NCBI RefSeq assembly: GCF_019645875.1 | Contig: NZ_CP081000.1 | Span: 5,826,417 to 5,890,416, forward strand | From: Mycolicibacterium senegalense | GTDB taxonomy: Bacteria; Actinomycetota; Actinomycetes; Mycobacteriales; Mycobacteriaceae | Length of the DNA stretch: 64,000 nucleotides | Direction: 5' to 3' | In this document: positions 44,805 to 52,716 of the stretch, piece by piece | How positions within the stretch are numbered: the first letter of the stretch is position 1 | Layout: each line of letters starts with the position of its first letter | Translations under genes and position numbers: made by a program | Notes under the pieces: model-generated | What the model was told of the DNA's origin: nothing | Databases searched by the model: none | Seen by the model: only the letters and a program-made list of their open reading frames with translations

Positions 44805-46166
44805 CTAGGCGCCCAGCGGCGTCGCGCGGCGGCGTAGCACGACCCGCCCGCCCGCCGCCGGGGTGTAGGCCACCCCCCGGGAGTGCACTTTCTCCCCTGG
44901 GGCGTCGGTGGTCTCGATCGCGAAGTGCCGCAGCACTGTTCGCAGCACGACGTCCATTTCGACGTTGGCGAACACCGCCCCTACGCAGCGACGGGTGCCG
45001 CCGCCGTAGGGCAGCCAGCCCAGGCCCGGCCGGTTGCCGACAAACCGATCCGGATCGAACCGCTGAGGATCGGTGAACTCCTTTTCCGCCTCCTGGATTT
45101 GCGAGATCGCCACGATGACGGAGTGTCCGCGCGGAATCTCCCACTCCCCCAGCCGGATCGACGGTGCGTAGACGTGGCGGCCGGCGAAGTCGATGACGGT
45201 GCGGTTGCGCTGCACCTCCAAGATGGTGGCCTGACGGTATTCGTTGCCGTCGGTGGCGGCCTCGGCCTCGAGTCGGGCCAGCACCTGCGGATGCCGGCTG
45301 ATCCGCTCGAATGCCCAGCCCAGGGTCGAGGCCGTGGTCTCGTGCCCGGCGGCCAGCAGGGTCAGCAGTTCGTCCCCGATGTCCTTGCGGGACATGGCCG
45401 AGCCGTCCTCGTAGGTGCTGCGCAGCAGCAGCGCCAGGATGTCGTCGCGCTGGTCGAATTCGGGGTCGGCCTCGACCTTGTCGATGAGCCGGTTGATGAC
45501 GGCGTCGTACTGCCGGCGGTATCGGGCCAACCGGCCCCACGGACTGAACCGGCCGTAGGTGCGGCTCGGGGTGGGCACCACCACGAGCCGCGAGCCCAGG
45601 GTGACCCACGGCGGGATGATGCGGCGCAGCTCGTCGAGTTGTTCACCGTCGGCACCGAATACCGCGCGCAGGATCACGTTGAGGGTGATCCGCATCATGG
45701 GTTCGAGGGTCTCGAACTCCTGCCCCTGCGGCCAGTTCGCCATTTCCCGCAGCGTCTCCTCTTCGAAGATCCGCTCGTAGTTCTTGATCGACTTGCCGTG
45801 GAACGGCGGGGTGAGCAGCTTGCGGCGGCGACGGTGATCAGTTCCGTCGAGGGCGAACACCGACCCGGAGCCGAGGATGCGGCTCAAGTTGGGCTGGATG
45901 TTGCCGACGTCATCGGTGTTGGCGGTGAAGAGCTGCTTGGCCAGCTGGGCGTCGGCGATCATCACCGTGGGCCCGAAGATGGGGAGTCGAAGCTTGAAAA
46001 CGTCGCCCTGCCGGCGGGCGATCTGTTTGACCACCCAGCGCCTGGCCAGCGCAAAACCGATGGCCTGCAACGGCTTCGGAACTCGCGCGTCGGGTGGTAC
46101 GCGCCCCGGGGTAGCGCTCTCGGTGGAGAGCTCGGTGGTCTTCTCAGCTGCTGACAGGTCGGTCAT
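44805..46166 (-). CDS. Cytochrome P450 (CYP138-like)
   Basis: 453 residues from ATG 46166. It shows the I-helix oxygen-activation motif AAGHETTAS, a K-helix E-x-x-R (EVQR), and the haem loop YGGGTRRCVG with axial Cys394. The Phe of the usual FGGG is Tyr here. Position beside the Rv0135c-like tetR matches Mtb cyp138 (Rv0136). The substrate is unknown. It is divergent from the tetR gene over a GGTACC-rich operator, so it is probably repressed by that regulator. Confidence 0.9.
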   Translation of the reverse strand: MTDLSAAEKTTELSTESATPGRVPPDARVPKPLQAIGFALARRWVVKQIARRQGDVFKLRLPIFGPTVMIADAQLAKQLFTANTDDVGNIQPNLSRILGSGSVFALDGTDHRRRRKLLTPPFHGKSIKNYERIFEEETLREMANWPQGQEFETLEPMMRITLNVILRAVFGADGEQLDELRRIIPPWVTLGSRLVVVPTPSRTYGRFSPWGRLARYRRQYDAVINRLIDKVEADPEFDQRDDILALLLRSTYEDGSAMSRKDIGDELLTLLAAGHETTASTLGWAFERISRHPQVLARLEAEAATDGNEYRQATILEVQRNRTVIDFAGRHVYAPSIRLGEWEIPRGHSVIVAISQIQEAEKEFTDPQRFDPDRFVGNRPGLGWLPYGGGTRRCVGAVFANVEMDVVLRTVLRHFAIETTDAPGEKVHSRGVAYTPAAGGRVVLRRRATPLGA

Positions 46167-46184
46167 ACCATCTCCAGCCATTCC

Positions 46185-46236
46185 TGGTACCACGCGGTAC
46201 CAACGGTTGTGAGGTACGGTACTACCAGGTACCAGA
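46185..46236. promoter_or_regulatory. GGTACC-type operator cluster between P450 and tetR
   Basis: TGGTACC-ACGC-GGTACCA (46185-46202) is a palindrome with 7-bp arms. Three more GGTAC half sites occur up to 46233 (GAGGTACGGTACTACCAGG). Between divergent starts, this is a typical TetR autoregulatory and target operator. Confidence 0.75.
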
Positions 46237-46258
46237 CGACGCAAGGGGGTCAGCCGCG

Positions 46259-46843
46259 ATGACCTACCGGCTGCGCCTGCTCGACGGGCTCGCCGCCGCG
46301 ATCACGGACAAGGGTTATCGCGAGACCACGGTGGCCGACATCGTCCGCCATGCCCGAACGTCCAAGCGCACGTTCTACGACCAGTTCGGCACCAAAGAGG
46401 ACGGCTTCCTCGAGCTGCTTCGCGCCAACAACGCCACGCTCGTCGACAGGATCCAGGCAGCCGTCGATCCCGAGGCCTCCTGGCCGGACCAGATCGGGCA
46501 GGCAGTGGGCGCCTATGTCGACCACATCGCGTCGGCCCCGGCGATCACGCTGAGCTGGATCCGTGAACTGCCGGCACTGGGCAGCAGGGCCCGGCCGCTG
46601 CAGCGCGAAGCCCTACGACAGCTGACCGACCTGCTCATCGAACTCAGCGGCAGCGCAGGCTTTCAGCGCGCGGGCCTACCTCGGCTCACCGAGCCGATGG
46701 CCATCATCCTGCTCGGCGGGCTGCGCGAACTGACCGCGCTGATCGTCGAGGACGGCCGCGACATCCACGAGATCTACGGGCCCGCGGTGGCCGCGTCGAC
46801 CGCGATCATGACGGCGAATTCAGCTGAGCAGCAACCGCGCTGA
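46259..46843 (+). CDS. TetR-family regulator (Rv0135c-like)
   Basis: 194 residues. The N-terminal HTH (about 8-55) reads YRETTVADIVRHARTSKRTFYDQFGTKEDGF. The C-terminal ligand domain is hydrophobic with FQRAGLPRLTEPMAIILLGG. ATG 46259 follows AAGGGGG. It is divergent from the P450 gene across the GGTACC cluster, as Rv0135c is from cyp138, so it probably represses that P450 and itself in response to an unknown ligand. Its end overlaps the next tetR by 24 bp. Confidence 0.88.
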   Translation: MTYRLRLLDGLAAAITDKGYRETTVADIVRHARTSKRTFYDQFGTKEDGFLELLRANNATLVDRIQAAVDPEASWPDQIGQAVGAYVDHIASAPAITLSWIRELPALGSRARPLQREALRQLTDLLIELSGSAGFQRAGLPRLTEPMAIILLGGLRELTALIVEDGRDIHEIYGPAVAASTAIMTANSAEQQPR

Positions 46844-47389
46844 CTTCTCCAGCCGTTGCGTGACGGCTGTGTAGGGGTCATACCCCATGCCCGCCCAGAC
46901 CAAGGTGCCGGTGTAGAGCAGTTCCAGGGCTTCGATGACATCCAGGTCCACATCCGGTCCGAGCGCCGCCACCAACCGGCCGCGGATGTCGGCACCGATC
47001 CGTTGCCGCAGCACGTCCACGTCGGGATCCTTGCCGAGCAGGGCGTTGGTCACCGCACCGGCGAACTCGGGTTCGTCGGCCACCAGCGACGCGATGTGCT
47101 GCAACACCTCGACCACCCGGGTGGCCGGGTCGGCGGAGGTGTGCGCGGCCGGCGGCGCGGCAGAGAGCCGGCGCCAGAACACCTCGGCCACGAGGTGTTC
47201 CTTGGAGGAGAAGTAGGTATAGGCCGTGGCTGCCCCGACACCGGCTTCGGCGGCCACCCGGCGCACGGTCAGACCGGCGAATCCGTCGCGGGTGATCAGC
47301 TGCAATGCGGCCCGGCCCAGGCGCTCCACGGTGTCGGCCTGCCGGGCGCTCAGACGGCGGCGCGTCGACTCAAGGGCCGCATCAGACAC
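46820..47389 (-). CDS. TetR-family regulator beside the MMP cluster
   Basis: 189 residues from GTG 47389. The N-terminal HTH contains FAGLTVRRVAAEAGVGAATAYTYFSSKEHL. The C-terminal half is helical (RVVEVLQHIASLV, LLYTGTLVWAGMGYDP). The open frame extends to 47806, but that part overlaps the divergent methyltransferase. The start lies within CAGACACGTGTCCGGAC, a likely autoregulatory operator nearly matching one at the manT promoter. It is divergent from the 1-O-methyltransferase gene and is a candidate repressor of MMP synthesis; the ligand is unknown. Confidence 0.85.
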   Translation of the reverse strand: MSDAALESTRRRLSARQADTVERLGRAALQLITRDGFAGLTVRRVAAEAGVGAATAYTYFSSKEHLVAEVFWRRLSAAPPAAHTSADPATRVVEVLQHIASLVADEPEFAGAVTNALLGKDPDVDVLRQRIGADIRGRLVAALGPDVDLDVIEALELLYTGTLVWAGMGYDPYTAVTQRLEKSARLLLS

Positions 47390-47399
47390 GTGTCCGGAC
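47385..47399. promoter_or_regulatory. Palindromic operator over the tetR start (site A)
   Basis: GACACGTGTC (47385-47394) is a perfect palindrome and overlaps the palindrome GTCCGGAC (47392-47399). It covers the tetR GTG and lies about 50 bp before the methyltransferase at 47444. GACACGTGTCC differs by one base from the manT operator sequence GACATGTGTCC. Confidence 0.7.
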
Positions 47400-47443
47400 G
47401 CTACTACAACCGCCCATGGCCAGCAACGGTAGGTTGTGCATTC

Positions 47444-48115
47444 ATGAGCACCGCCGACACCGCAATGCCGCCCCACGCCCAGCGCTTGTTCGCCCTTGCC
47501 GAGCAGGTCACCGGCTTCATGCCGGCCGATGAGGGCCGCGCCCTCTACGACGCCGGATTGCGTTATCTCGGGGACGGGGTCGGAGTCGAGATCGGTACCT
47601 ACTGCGGCAAGTCGACGGTGATGCTCGGTGCGGCCGCGCAGGAAACCGGTTCGGTGCTCTACACCGTCGACCATCACCACGGCTCGGAAGAGCACCAGGC
47701 CGGCTGGGAGTACCACGACACCACGATGGTGGATCCGGTGACCGGTCTGTTCGACACGCTGCCCACGATGCGCCGCACCCTCGACGCCGCGGGCCTCGAC
47801 GAGCATGTGGTGGCCGTAGTCGGCCGCTCACCCGTGGTCGCGCGCGGATGGCGAATGCCGTTGCGGCTGTTGTTCATCGACGGCGGTCACACCGAAGAAG
47901 CGGCACAGCGCGACTTCGACGGCTGGGCCCGCTGGGTCGAGGTGGGCGGTGCACTGATCATCCACGACGTGTTCCCGGATCCCAACGACGGCGGTCAAGC
48001 CCCGTTCCACATCTACCAGCGCGCACTGGCGACCGGGGCCTTCAAAGAGGTCGCGGTGACGGGGTCGATGCGGGTGCTGGAGCGGACCTCGGGCGAGCCC
48101 GGCCAGTTGGACTAG
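47444..48115 (+). CDS. Methylmannose polysaccharide 1-O-methyltransferase (MeT1-like)
   Basis: 223 residues of the class I SAM methyltransferase superfamily, of the Methyltransf_24 kind: GVGVEIGTYCGKSTVML, YTVDHHHGSEEHQ, LFIDGGHTEEAAQRDFDGW and IIHDVF. It lies with a mannosyltransferase, a hydrolase and a second methyltransferase in the layout of the described MMP cluster, where MeT1 caps the 3-O-methylated mannoside at position 1. This identification rests on family and context. Its stop overlaps the hydrolase stop (48112-48115). Confidence 0.72.
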   Translation: MSTADTAMPPHAQRLFALAEQVTGFMPADEGRALYDAGLRYLGDGVGVEIGTYCGKSTVMLGAAAQETGSVLYTVDHHHGSEEHQAGWEYHDTTMVDPVTGLFDTLPTMRRTLDAAGLDEHVVAVVGRSPVVARGWRMPLRLLFIDGGHTEEAAQRDFDGWARWVEVGGALIIHDVFPDPNDGGQAPFHIYQRALATGAFKEVAVTGSMRVLERTSGEPGQLD

Positions 48116-49191
48116 CGGTCCCCGGCTTTTCTGCCGACGCACTCGCAGTCGTACTCACCCTCCAGTCCTCGCGGCAGCCCGACCCCTCGGAAGATGCCGC
48201 TGGCCGGGGAGGTCTGCGACAGGGCGTCGGCGGCCAGGACCATGGCCGCACCGGTCCAGGTGGTGCGCTCCTCGGGCCAGCGCTTGCCATCGGCGAAAAC
48301 CAGCCCGGTCCAATAGGATCCGTCGTCCTCGCGCAGATGCTGCATGGCCGCGAACTGCTCGTGAGCCCGTCGGGTGTCGCCGATCGCATCCAGTGCCATC
48401 ACCAGCTCGCAGGTCTCCGCACCGGTGACCCACGGCCGGTGATCGACGCACCGGATACCCAGCCCGGGTACGACGAAGTCATCCCAGCGTGCCTCGATGC
48501 GGGTCTCGGCTGCCGCGCCCCGCAGCGCGCCACCGAGCACCGGGTAATACCACTCCATCGCGTGGGTGTCCTTGGCGGAGAACGCCTCCGGATGCGCGGC
48601 GATGGCGTGACCGAGGCGCCCGACGGCGACCTCCCATTCCGGCTGCGGGTCGTCGAGGTACTCGGCCAGCGCCAACCCGCACCGAATGCTGTGGTAGACG
48701 CTGGCGCAGCCGGTCAGCAACGCTTCCTCGACCGGGCCCGCCGGGCTTGCCGCCCAAAAGATCTCACCGCCGGCGGCCTGCAGGCCGAGGACGAAGTCGA
48801 GCGCGCTGGTCACCACCGGCCACATCGACTCCGCGAAAGCCCGGTCTCCGGTGATCAGCACGTGGTGCCAGACACCGGTGGCCACGTAGGCGCAGAAGTT
48901 GCTGTCGCTGTTGGCGTCCTCGACGACGCCGTTGCGCAGCTGGATGGGCCAGGATCCGTCGGGCCGCTGCGTAGTGCGGCACCAGTCGAAAGCCGCGCGG
49001 GCCGGTTCGATCAGCCCGGCCACGGTCAGCGCCATGGCGTTCTCCACGTGATCCCACGGGTCGGTGTGGCCGCCGTCGAACCACGGCAACGCGCCCGAGG
49101 ATTCCTGGGTGGCGGCGATCGACCGCGCCGTCTGCAGGCAGTCGTCTGGTGTCAGAACTCCGGGCACACCGGGGATCTCAGGCACTCGCAC
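48112..49191 (-). CDS. MMP hydrolase (MmpH-like, (alpha/alpha)6 barrel)
   Basis: 359 residues of repeated helical hairpins rich in Trp and Asp: GALPWFDGGHTDPWDHVENAM, DGSWPIQLRNGVVEDANSDSN, and DDGSYWTGLVF. This is the toroidal fold annotated as prenyltransferase/six-hairpin glycosidase. In the known MMP cluster MmpH is an endomannosidase that cuts polymethylated mannan to prime new chains. Acidic residues near DPWDHVEN and DANSDSN may be catalytic. GTG 49191 begins 9 bp after the met3-like stop. Confidence 0.72.
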   Translation of the reverse strand: MRVPEIPGVPGVLTPDDCLQTARSIAATQESSGALPWFDGGHTDPWDHVENAMALTVAGLIEPARAAFDWCRTTQRPDGSWPIQLRNGVVEDANSDSNFCAYVATGVWHHVLITGDRAFAESMWPVVTSALDFVLGLQAAGGEIFWAASPAGPVEEALLTGCASVYHSIRCGLALAEYLDDPQPEWEVAVGRLGHAIAAHPEAFSAKDTHAMEWYYPVLGGALRGAAAETRIEARWDDFVVPGLGIRCVDHRPWVTGAETCELVMALDAIGDTRRAHEQFAAMQHLREDDGSYWTGLVFADGKRWPEERTTWTGAAMVLAADALSQTSPASGIFRGVGLPRGLEGEYDCECVGRKAGDR

Positions 49192-49200
49192 CGTGTGCGC

Positions 49201-49923
49201 CTATCCGTTGAGTTCCGGCTTGCGGAAGTAGAGGGCGACGCTCTTGCCGATCACCGGGTTCAGCAGTGACTCGGCGGTGCGGGTGAGCCACGGCCGGCGC
49301 ATCATGTCCCATACCAGCAGCTGGTGATACGCCTTGACCGCGAAGTGGTCGTTCTTCTCGGTACCGACCAGGCATTTGAGCCACCAGTACGGTGAGTGCA
49401 GCGCATGCTCGTGATGCGTGTGGGTGAGCGTCAGCCCGTGCGCCAGCACCTTGTCGCGCAGTTCGTCGGCCTTGTAGATGCGGATGTGTCCGCCCTCGTT
49501 GGCGTGGTATTCGTCCGACAGCAGCCAGCACAGTTTCTCCGGCAGCCAGCGCGGCACCGTGATGGCCAGCGAGCCACCGGGTTTGAGGACGCGCACCAGT
49601 TCGGAGATGGCACGGTCGTCCTGCGGTACGTGTTCCAGGATCTCCGAGGCGATCACGCAGTCGAAGCTGGAGTCGGGGTACGGGAGGTCGAGCGCATCGC
49701 CCTTGACGGCCTCGCCCTTGGCCGACAGCGGAACCTCGCCCTCTGCCCGCATGGCCTGCAGCATCGTGTCGACGTCGTTGAGGTCCGACACGCTCTGGTC
49801 GAAGCCGACCACCGACGCGCCGCGCCGGTAGGCCTCGAACGTGTGCCGGCCGGCTCCACAGCCGACATCGATCACCGTGGTGCCGGGCCCGACACCGAGT
49901 CGGTCGAAGTCGACGGTCAGCAT
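49201..49923 (-). CDS. MMP 3-O-methyltransferase (MeT3-like)
   Basis: 240 residues with class I SAM motifs TVIDVGCGAGRHTFEAYRRG, LDLPYPDSSFDCVIASEIL and LVRVLKPGGSLAI. A C-terminal segment (about 150-240) includes TEKNDHFAVKAYHQLLVWDM. It starts at ATG 49923, overlapping the ManT stop by 7 nt. In the described MMP pathway the methyltransferase next to ManT methylates O-3 of the growing alpha-1,4-mannan. The functional assignment is by context. Confidence 0.72.
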   Translation of the reverse strand: MLTVDFDRLGVGPGTTVIDVGCGAGRHTFEAYRRGASVVGFDQSVSDLNDVDTMLQAMRAEGEVPLSAKGEAVKGDALDLPYPDSSFDCVIASEILEHVPQDDRAISELVRVLKPGGSLAITVPRWLPEKLCWLLSDEYHANEGGHIRIYKADELRDKVLAHGLTLTHTHHEHALHSPYWWLKCLVGTEKNDHFAVKAYHQLLVWDMMRRPWLTRTAESLLNPVIGKSVALYFRKPELNG

Positions 49924-51188
49924 GACGTCACCTTCCCTTCTCCTGCTCCTCGCGTGCGTGCCCCCACCCGCTCGCGGGCCATCTCGTACACCGCTACCGT
50001 CTGTGCGGCAACGGATTCCCAACTGAAGACATCGAGTGCCCGTTGCCGCCCCGCGGCGCCCAGCTTGCGGCGCTCCGACGGTGAGTCGAGTAGTTCGCCG
50101 AGCACCGCGGTCAGCTCGTCGACGTCCGCCGGGCGCACCAGCCGGGCGCAGGCGCCGTCGTCACCGACCACCTCGGGCAGCGCCCCGGCGCGGCTGGCCA
50201 CGATCGGGGTGCCGCTGGCCATGGCCTCCACGGCGGGCAGCGAGAAGCCTTCGTAGAGCGACGGGATACAGGCCACCTCGGCGGAGGCCAGCAGCGCGGC
50301 GAGCTCCTCGTCGCTCAGCCCGCTGGAGCTGTGCACGATGTCGGAGATGCCGAGTTCGGCGATGAGTTTCTCGGTCGGCCCGTTCGGGTCGAGCTTGGAC
50401 ACCAGCTGCACGTCCAGGTCGCGCGCCACCCGCAGCCGGGCCACCGCGTGCAGCAGATTGCTGACCCCCTTGAGCGGGACATCGGCGCTGGCGATCGCGA
50501 TGATGCGTCCCCGCACCCGGTGCTCGGCGGGCTTGAACAGTTCGGTGTCCACCCCCAGCGGCACGATGTGCAGCTGGTCCCGCGTCACCCCGAAGTCCTC
50601 GGCGATGTCGGCGGCCGAGGACGACGACACCGTCAGCAGTTCGGGGATCTTGCGGGCCACCTTCTTCTGCATCTCGGCGAACCCGTACCAGCGCCGCACC
50701 AGCGGCTTGCGCCACCACTTGGCGGCGGCGATCTCGACCACCCGGTCACGGGTGATCGGGTGATGCACGGTGGCGACGACGGGGAGACCGCTCTCGGCGA
50801 TCTTCAGCAGTGCCGAGCCCAGGCTCTGGTTGTCGTGGACCACGTCGAACTCGTCGCGGCGCTCGGCCAGGATCCGGGCGGCGCGCATGGTGAACGTGCG
50901 CGGCTCGGGGAACCCGGCACTCCACATGGTGGCCAGTTCCAGCGCGTCGATACCGTCGCGGATCTCGCTGGGCCTGGGCACGCGGAACGGATCCGGTTCG
51001 CGGTAGAGATCGAGGCTGGGGACCTTGGTTAGCTTGACCCGCGGGTCCAGGCCTTCTGGGTAGGGCTGGCCGGAGAACACCTCGACCTCATGGCCGAGCT
51101 CGGCGAGCCCGCGGCTCAGATAGCGCACGTAGACGCCCTGGCCACCGCAATGGGTCTTGCTCCGATAGGACAGCAACGCGATACGCAT
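49917..51188 (-). CDS. manT: MMP alpha-1,4-mannosyltransferase (ManT-like), GT4 family
   Basis: 423 residues of GT-B fold. The N-terminal acceptor domain has RSKTHCGGQGVYVRYLSRGL; the donor domain has LGVDTELFKPAEHRVRGRII and the GT4 E-x7-E motif EGFSLPAVE in PSLYEGFSLPAVEAMASGTP. ManT extends the alpha-1,4-mannan of the MMP from GDP-mannose, working with the MeT3 gene it overlaps. The promoter (51258-51303) carries a palindromic operator. Clear orthologues appear confined to non-tuberculous, fast-growing mycobacteria. Confidence 0.78.
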   Translation of the reverse strand: MRIALLSYRSKTHCGGQGVYVRYLSRGLAELGHEVEVFSGQPYPEGLDPRVKLTKVPSLDLYREPDPFRVPRPSEIRDGIDALELATMWSAGFPEPRTFTMRAARILAERRDEFDVVHDNQSLGSALLKIAESGLPVVATVHHPITRDRVVEIAAAKWWRKPLVRRWYGFAEMQKKVARKIPELLTVSSSSAADIAEDFGVTRDQLHIVPLGVDTELFKPAEHRVRGRIIAIASADVPLKGVSNLLHAVARLRVARDLDVQLVSKLDPNGPTEKLIAELGISDIVHSSSGLSDEELAALLASAEVACIPSLYEGFSLPAVEAMASGTPIVASRAGALPEVVGDDGACARLVRPADVDELTAVLGELLDSPSERRKLGAAGRQRALDVFSWESVAAQTVAVYEMARERVGARTRGAGEGKVTSC

Positions 51189-51257
51189 AATCAGATCACC
51201 CGACGGCCGGAAGCGTGCTGAGCTGGGAATATACGCTCACGCGTCGACTCCGAACCC

Positions 51258-51303
51258 TCTGGACATGTGTCCAGACTATAGTTTGACCTGCTAGCCAACG
51301 CAA
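51258..51303 (-). promoter_or_regulatory. manT operon promoter with operator (site B)
   Basis: On the minus strand TTGCGT (51303-51298) is followed after 17 bp by TATAGT (51280-51275), a good sigA-type promoter. Immediately downstream, sharing the last base of the -10, is TCTGGACATGTGTCCAGA (51275-51258), a palindrome with 8-bp arms around 2 bp. A repressor here would cover the transcription start. Confidence 0.7.
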
Positions 51304-51318
51304 CGCGTCGGCCCGCGC

Positions 51319-51774
51319 TCAGGCCGGGGGGAAGCCGCCCGTCGCCACGGGACCCCACCGGGTCGGTGTGATCCGGATCAGGCATTTGCCCTGCTCGACC
51401 ATCGCTTGCCGGTATTCATCCCAATCGGGGTGTTCGCCGGCCACCGCGCGGAAGTAGTCGACCAGCGGCTCGACCGCATCCGGCAGGCCGATCACCTCGG
51501 CATCGCCGTCGACTTGCACGTACGGCCCGTTGAACTCTTCGGACAGCACCGTCACGCTGGCCCGCGGCGTGCGCCGCAGGTTGGCCGCCTTCGCCCGCTG
51601 CGGGTAGCTGGCGATCACGATCCGGCCCTCGTCGTCCACCCCTCCCGTCACCGGCGAGGTCTGCAACGAGCCGTCGGCCCGGAACGTGGTCAGCACCATG
51701 TGGTGTCGCGGTCGCACGAAATCCAGGAGTTCGTCGATGTCCACTCGGTCAGCGGTCGCATATTTTCGGGCCAT
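51319..51774 (-). CDS. PPOX-class F420-dependent oxidoreductase
   Basis: 151 residues from ATG 51774. FMN/F420-binding split-barrel: HHMVLTTFRADGSLQTSPVT, RIVIASYPQRAKAANLRRTPRASV and QVDGDAEVIGLPDAVEPLVDYF. It is typical of mycobacterial F420H2-dependent reductases of the pyridoxamine-oxidase superfamily (Rv1155-like). The substrate is unknown. Its first codons overlap the end of the cysteine-peptidase-like gene by 26 bp, so the two are probably cotranscribed. Confidence 0.87.
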   Translation of the reverse strand: MARKYATADRVDIDELLDFVRPRHHMVLTTFRADGSLQTSPVTGGVDDEGRIVIASYPQRAKAANLRRTPRASVTVLSEEFNGPYVQVDGDAEVIGLPDAVEPLVDYFRAVAGEHPDWDEYRQAMVEQGKCLIRITPTRWGPVATGGFPPA

Positions 51775-52312
51775 GGTCCGACGGTAGGACAAATGCGAAG
51801 GGCCGCGGGAAACCCAGCCCGGTCAGCCTGGCGCCCCGCAGGGCCGCGAGATCGACCGGCAGCACCCGCCCCGATGACGGCTCGTAGCACTCCAGCGCCT
51901 GCTCGGCGGCGCCGACGAGCAACACCCAGTGCCGCGGGATGCCCCGCTCACCGATCAGCATCGGAACCGGCCGGCCCCGAGTGACGGCGCCGAGCACGTC
52001 CGACAGCGAGTCTCGGCTGCCGCCGAAAAGTCGCCACCGGTATCTCACCGACCGCTTCGCACCGTGGACGTTCAGTGCTCGGACCATGCCCGCCGGGGTG
52101 GTTCCGAGCCGGCGCGGCCAAATCCGGTTGACCGCGGCGTGTATTCGGCCCTGCTCGGCGGCGAACCACGCCGCGCCGTCCGGATGCAGCAACTCGGCGC
52201 GGTAATCGTGATCCAACATGGCGCCGGCCACCACGGCGACCGTGGGGCCACACGTGATCCCGTCGCGCTGCCGCAGTCCTAGCGCCGCCAGGAAGCGATC
52301 AATTTCTGCCAT
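51749..52312 (-). CDS. C39-peptidase-like protein
   Basis: 187 residues from ATG 52312. A possible papain-like dyad is visible: Cys21 in GITCGPTVAVVAGAML and His128 in GIPRHWVLLVGA, followed by an Asp/Glu-bearing ECYEPSSGRVLPVD. This resembles peptidase-C39-like domains. No signal peptide is present, so it would act in the cytosol. No specific family was recognised. It overlaps the downstream PPOX gene by 26 bp. The enzymatic role is inferred from pattern only. Confidence 0.65.
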   Translation of the reverse strand: MAEIDRFLAALGLRQRDGITCGPTVAVVAGAMLDHDYRAELLHPDGAAWFAAEQGRIHAAVNRIWPRRLGTTPAGMVRALNVHGAKRSVRYRWRLFGGSRDSLSDVLGAVTRGRPVPMLIGERGIPRHWVLLVGAAEQALECYEPSSGRVLPVDLAALRGARLTGLGFPRPFAFVLPSDHGPKICDR

Positions 52313-52389
52313 CCGAACTAAAGCGCCTGAGCTGCTGGTTTTTACCGGTATCTGGCAGCGTAACCAAAAGCGTGGAAGAGGGCATTCCC

Positions 52390-52680
52390 GTGCGAAACAC
52401 ATTCGGAAGGTCTCGGATCGTCGCCGCGGCGGTGGGCGTCGCAGTGGCAGCCATAATCGGATCGGCCGGGCCGGCGGCGGCCGCGCCCAACGGCCCCAGC
52501 AATGCCGAGCAGACCATCAGACAGCTTGAGTCCCAGGGCTACACGGTCATTGTCAACCGTATCGGTTCCTCGCCGTTGGAGGAGGCATCGGTGGTCGCCG
52601 TACGACCGGGACCCAACTTCAGCCGCACCGACACCCTGAGCGCTGTGACCCGGCGGACGGTTTACGTCGACGTCAAGTAG
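52390..52680 (+). CDS. Small secreted protein with conserved mycobacterial domain
   Basis: 96 residues from GTG 52390, which follows GGAAGAGG; an upstream GTG at 52372 overlaps that ribosome-binding site. A signal peptide (RNTFGRSRIVAAAVGVAVAA) ends GPAAAA. The mature part NAEQTIRQLESQGYTVIVNRI, then a short C-terminal beta stretch, is a pattern seen in many small mycobacterial exported proteins. No known function. It is divergent from the C39-like gene. Confidence 0.72.
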   Translation: MRNTFGRSRIVAAAVGVAVAAIIGSAGPAAAAPNGPSNAEQTIRQLESQGYTVIVNRIGSSPLEEASVVAVRPGPNFSRTDTLSAVTRRTVYVDVK

Positions 52681-52716
52681 CAGACAGCGGGTGCCGTCGG
52701 CGTCGATAATGACGGC

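Noticed and set aside
47390..47806. N-terminal extension of the tetR gene beside the MMP cluster
   Set aside because: It is a shadow of the divergent methyltransferase; the TetR domain begins normally from GTG 47389.
41031..52311. Sixteen-base identity CGATCAATTTCTGCCA at 41031-41046 and 52296-52311
   Set aside because: Both encode MAEIDR-like N-termini on the minus strand; probably chance similarity at gene starts, not a mobile or regulatory repeat.
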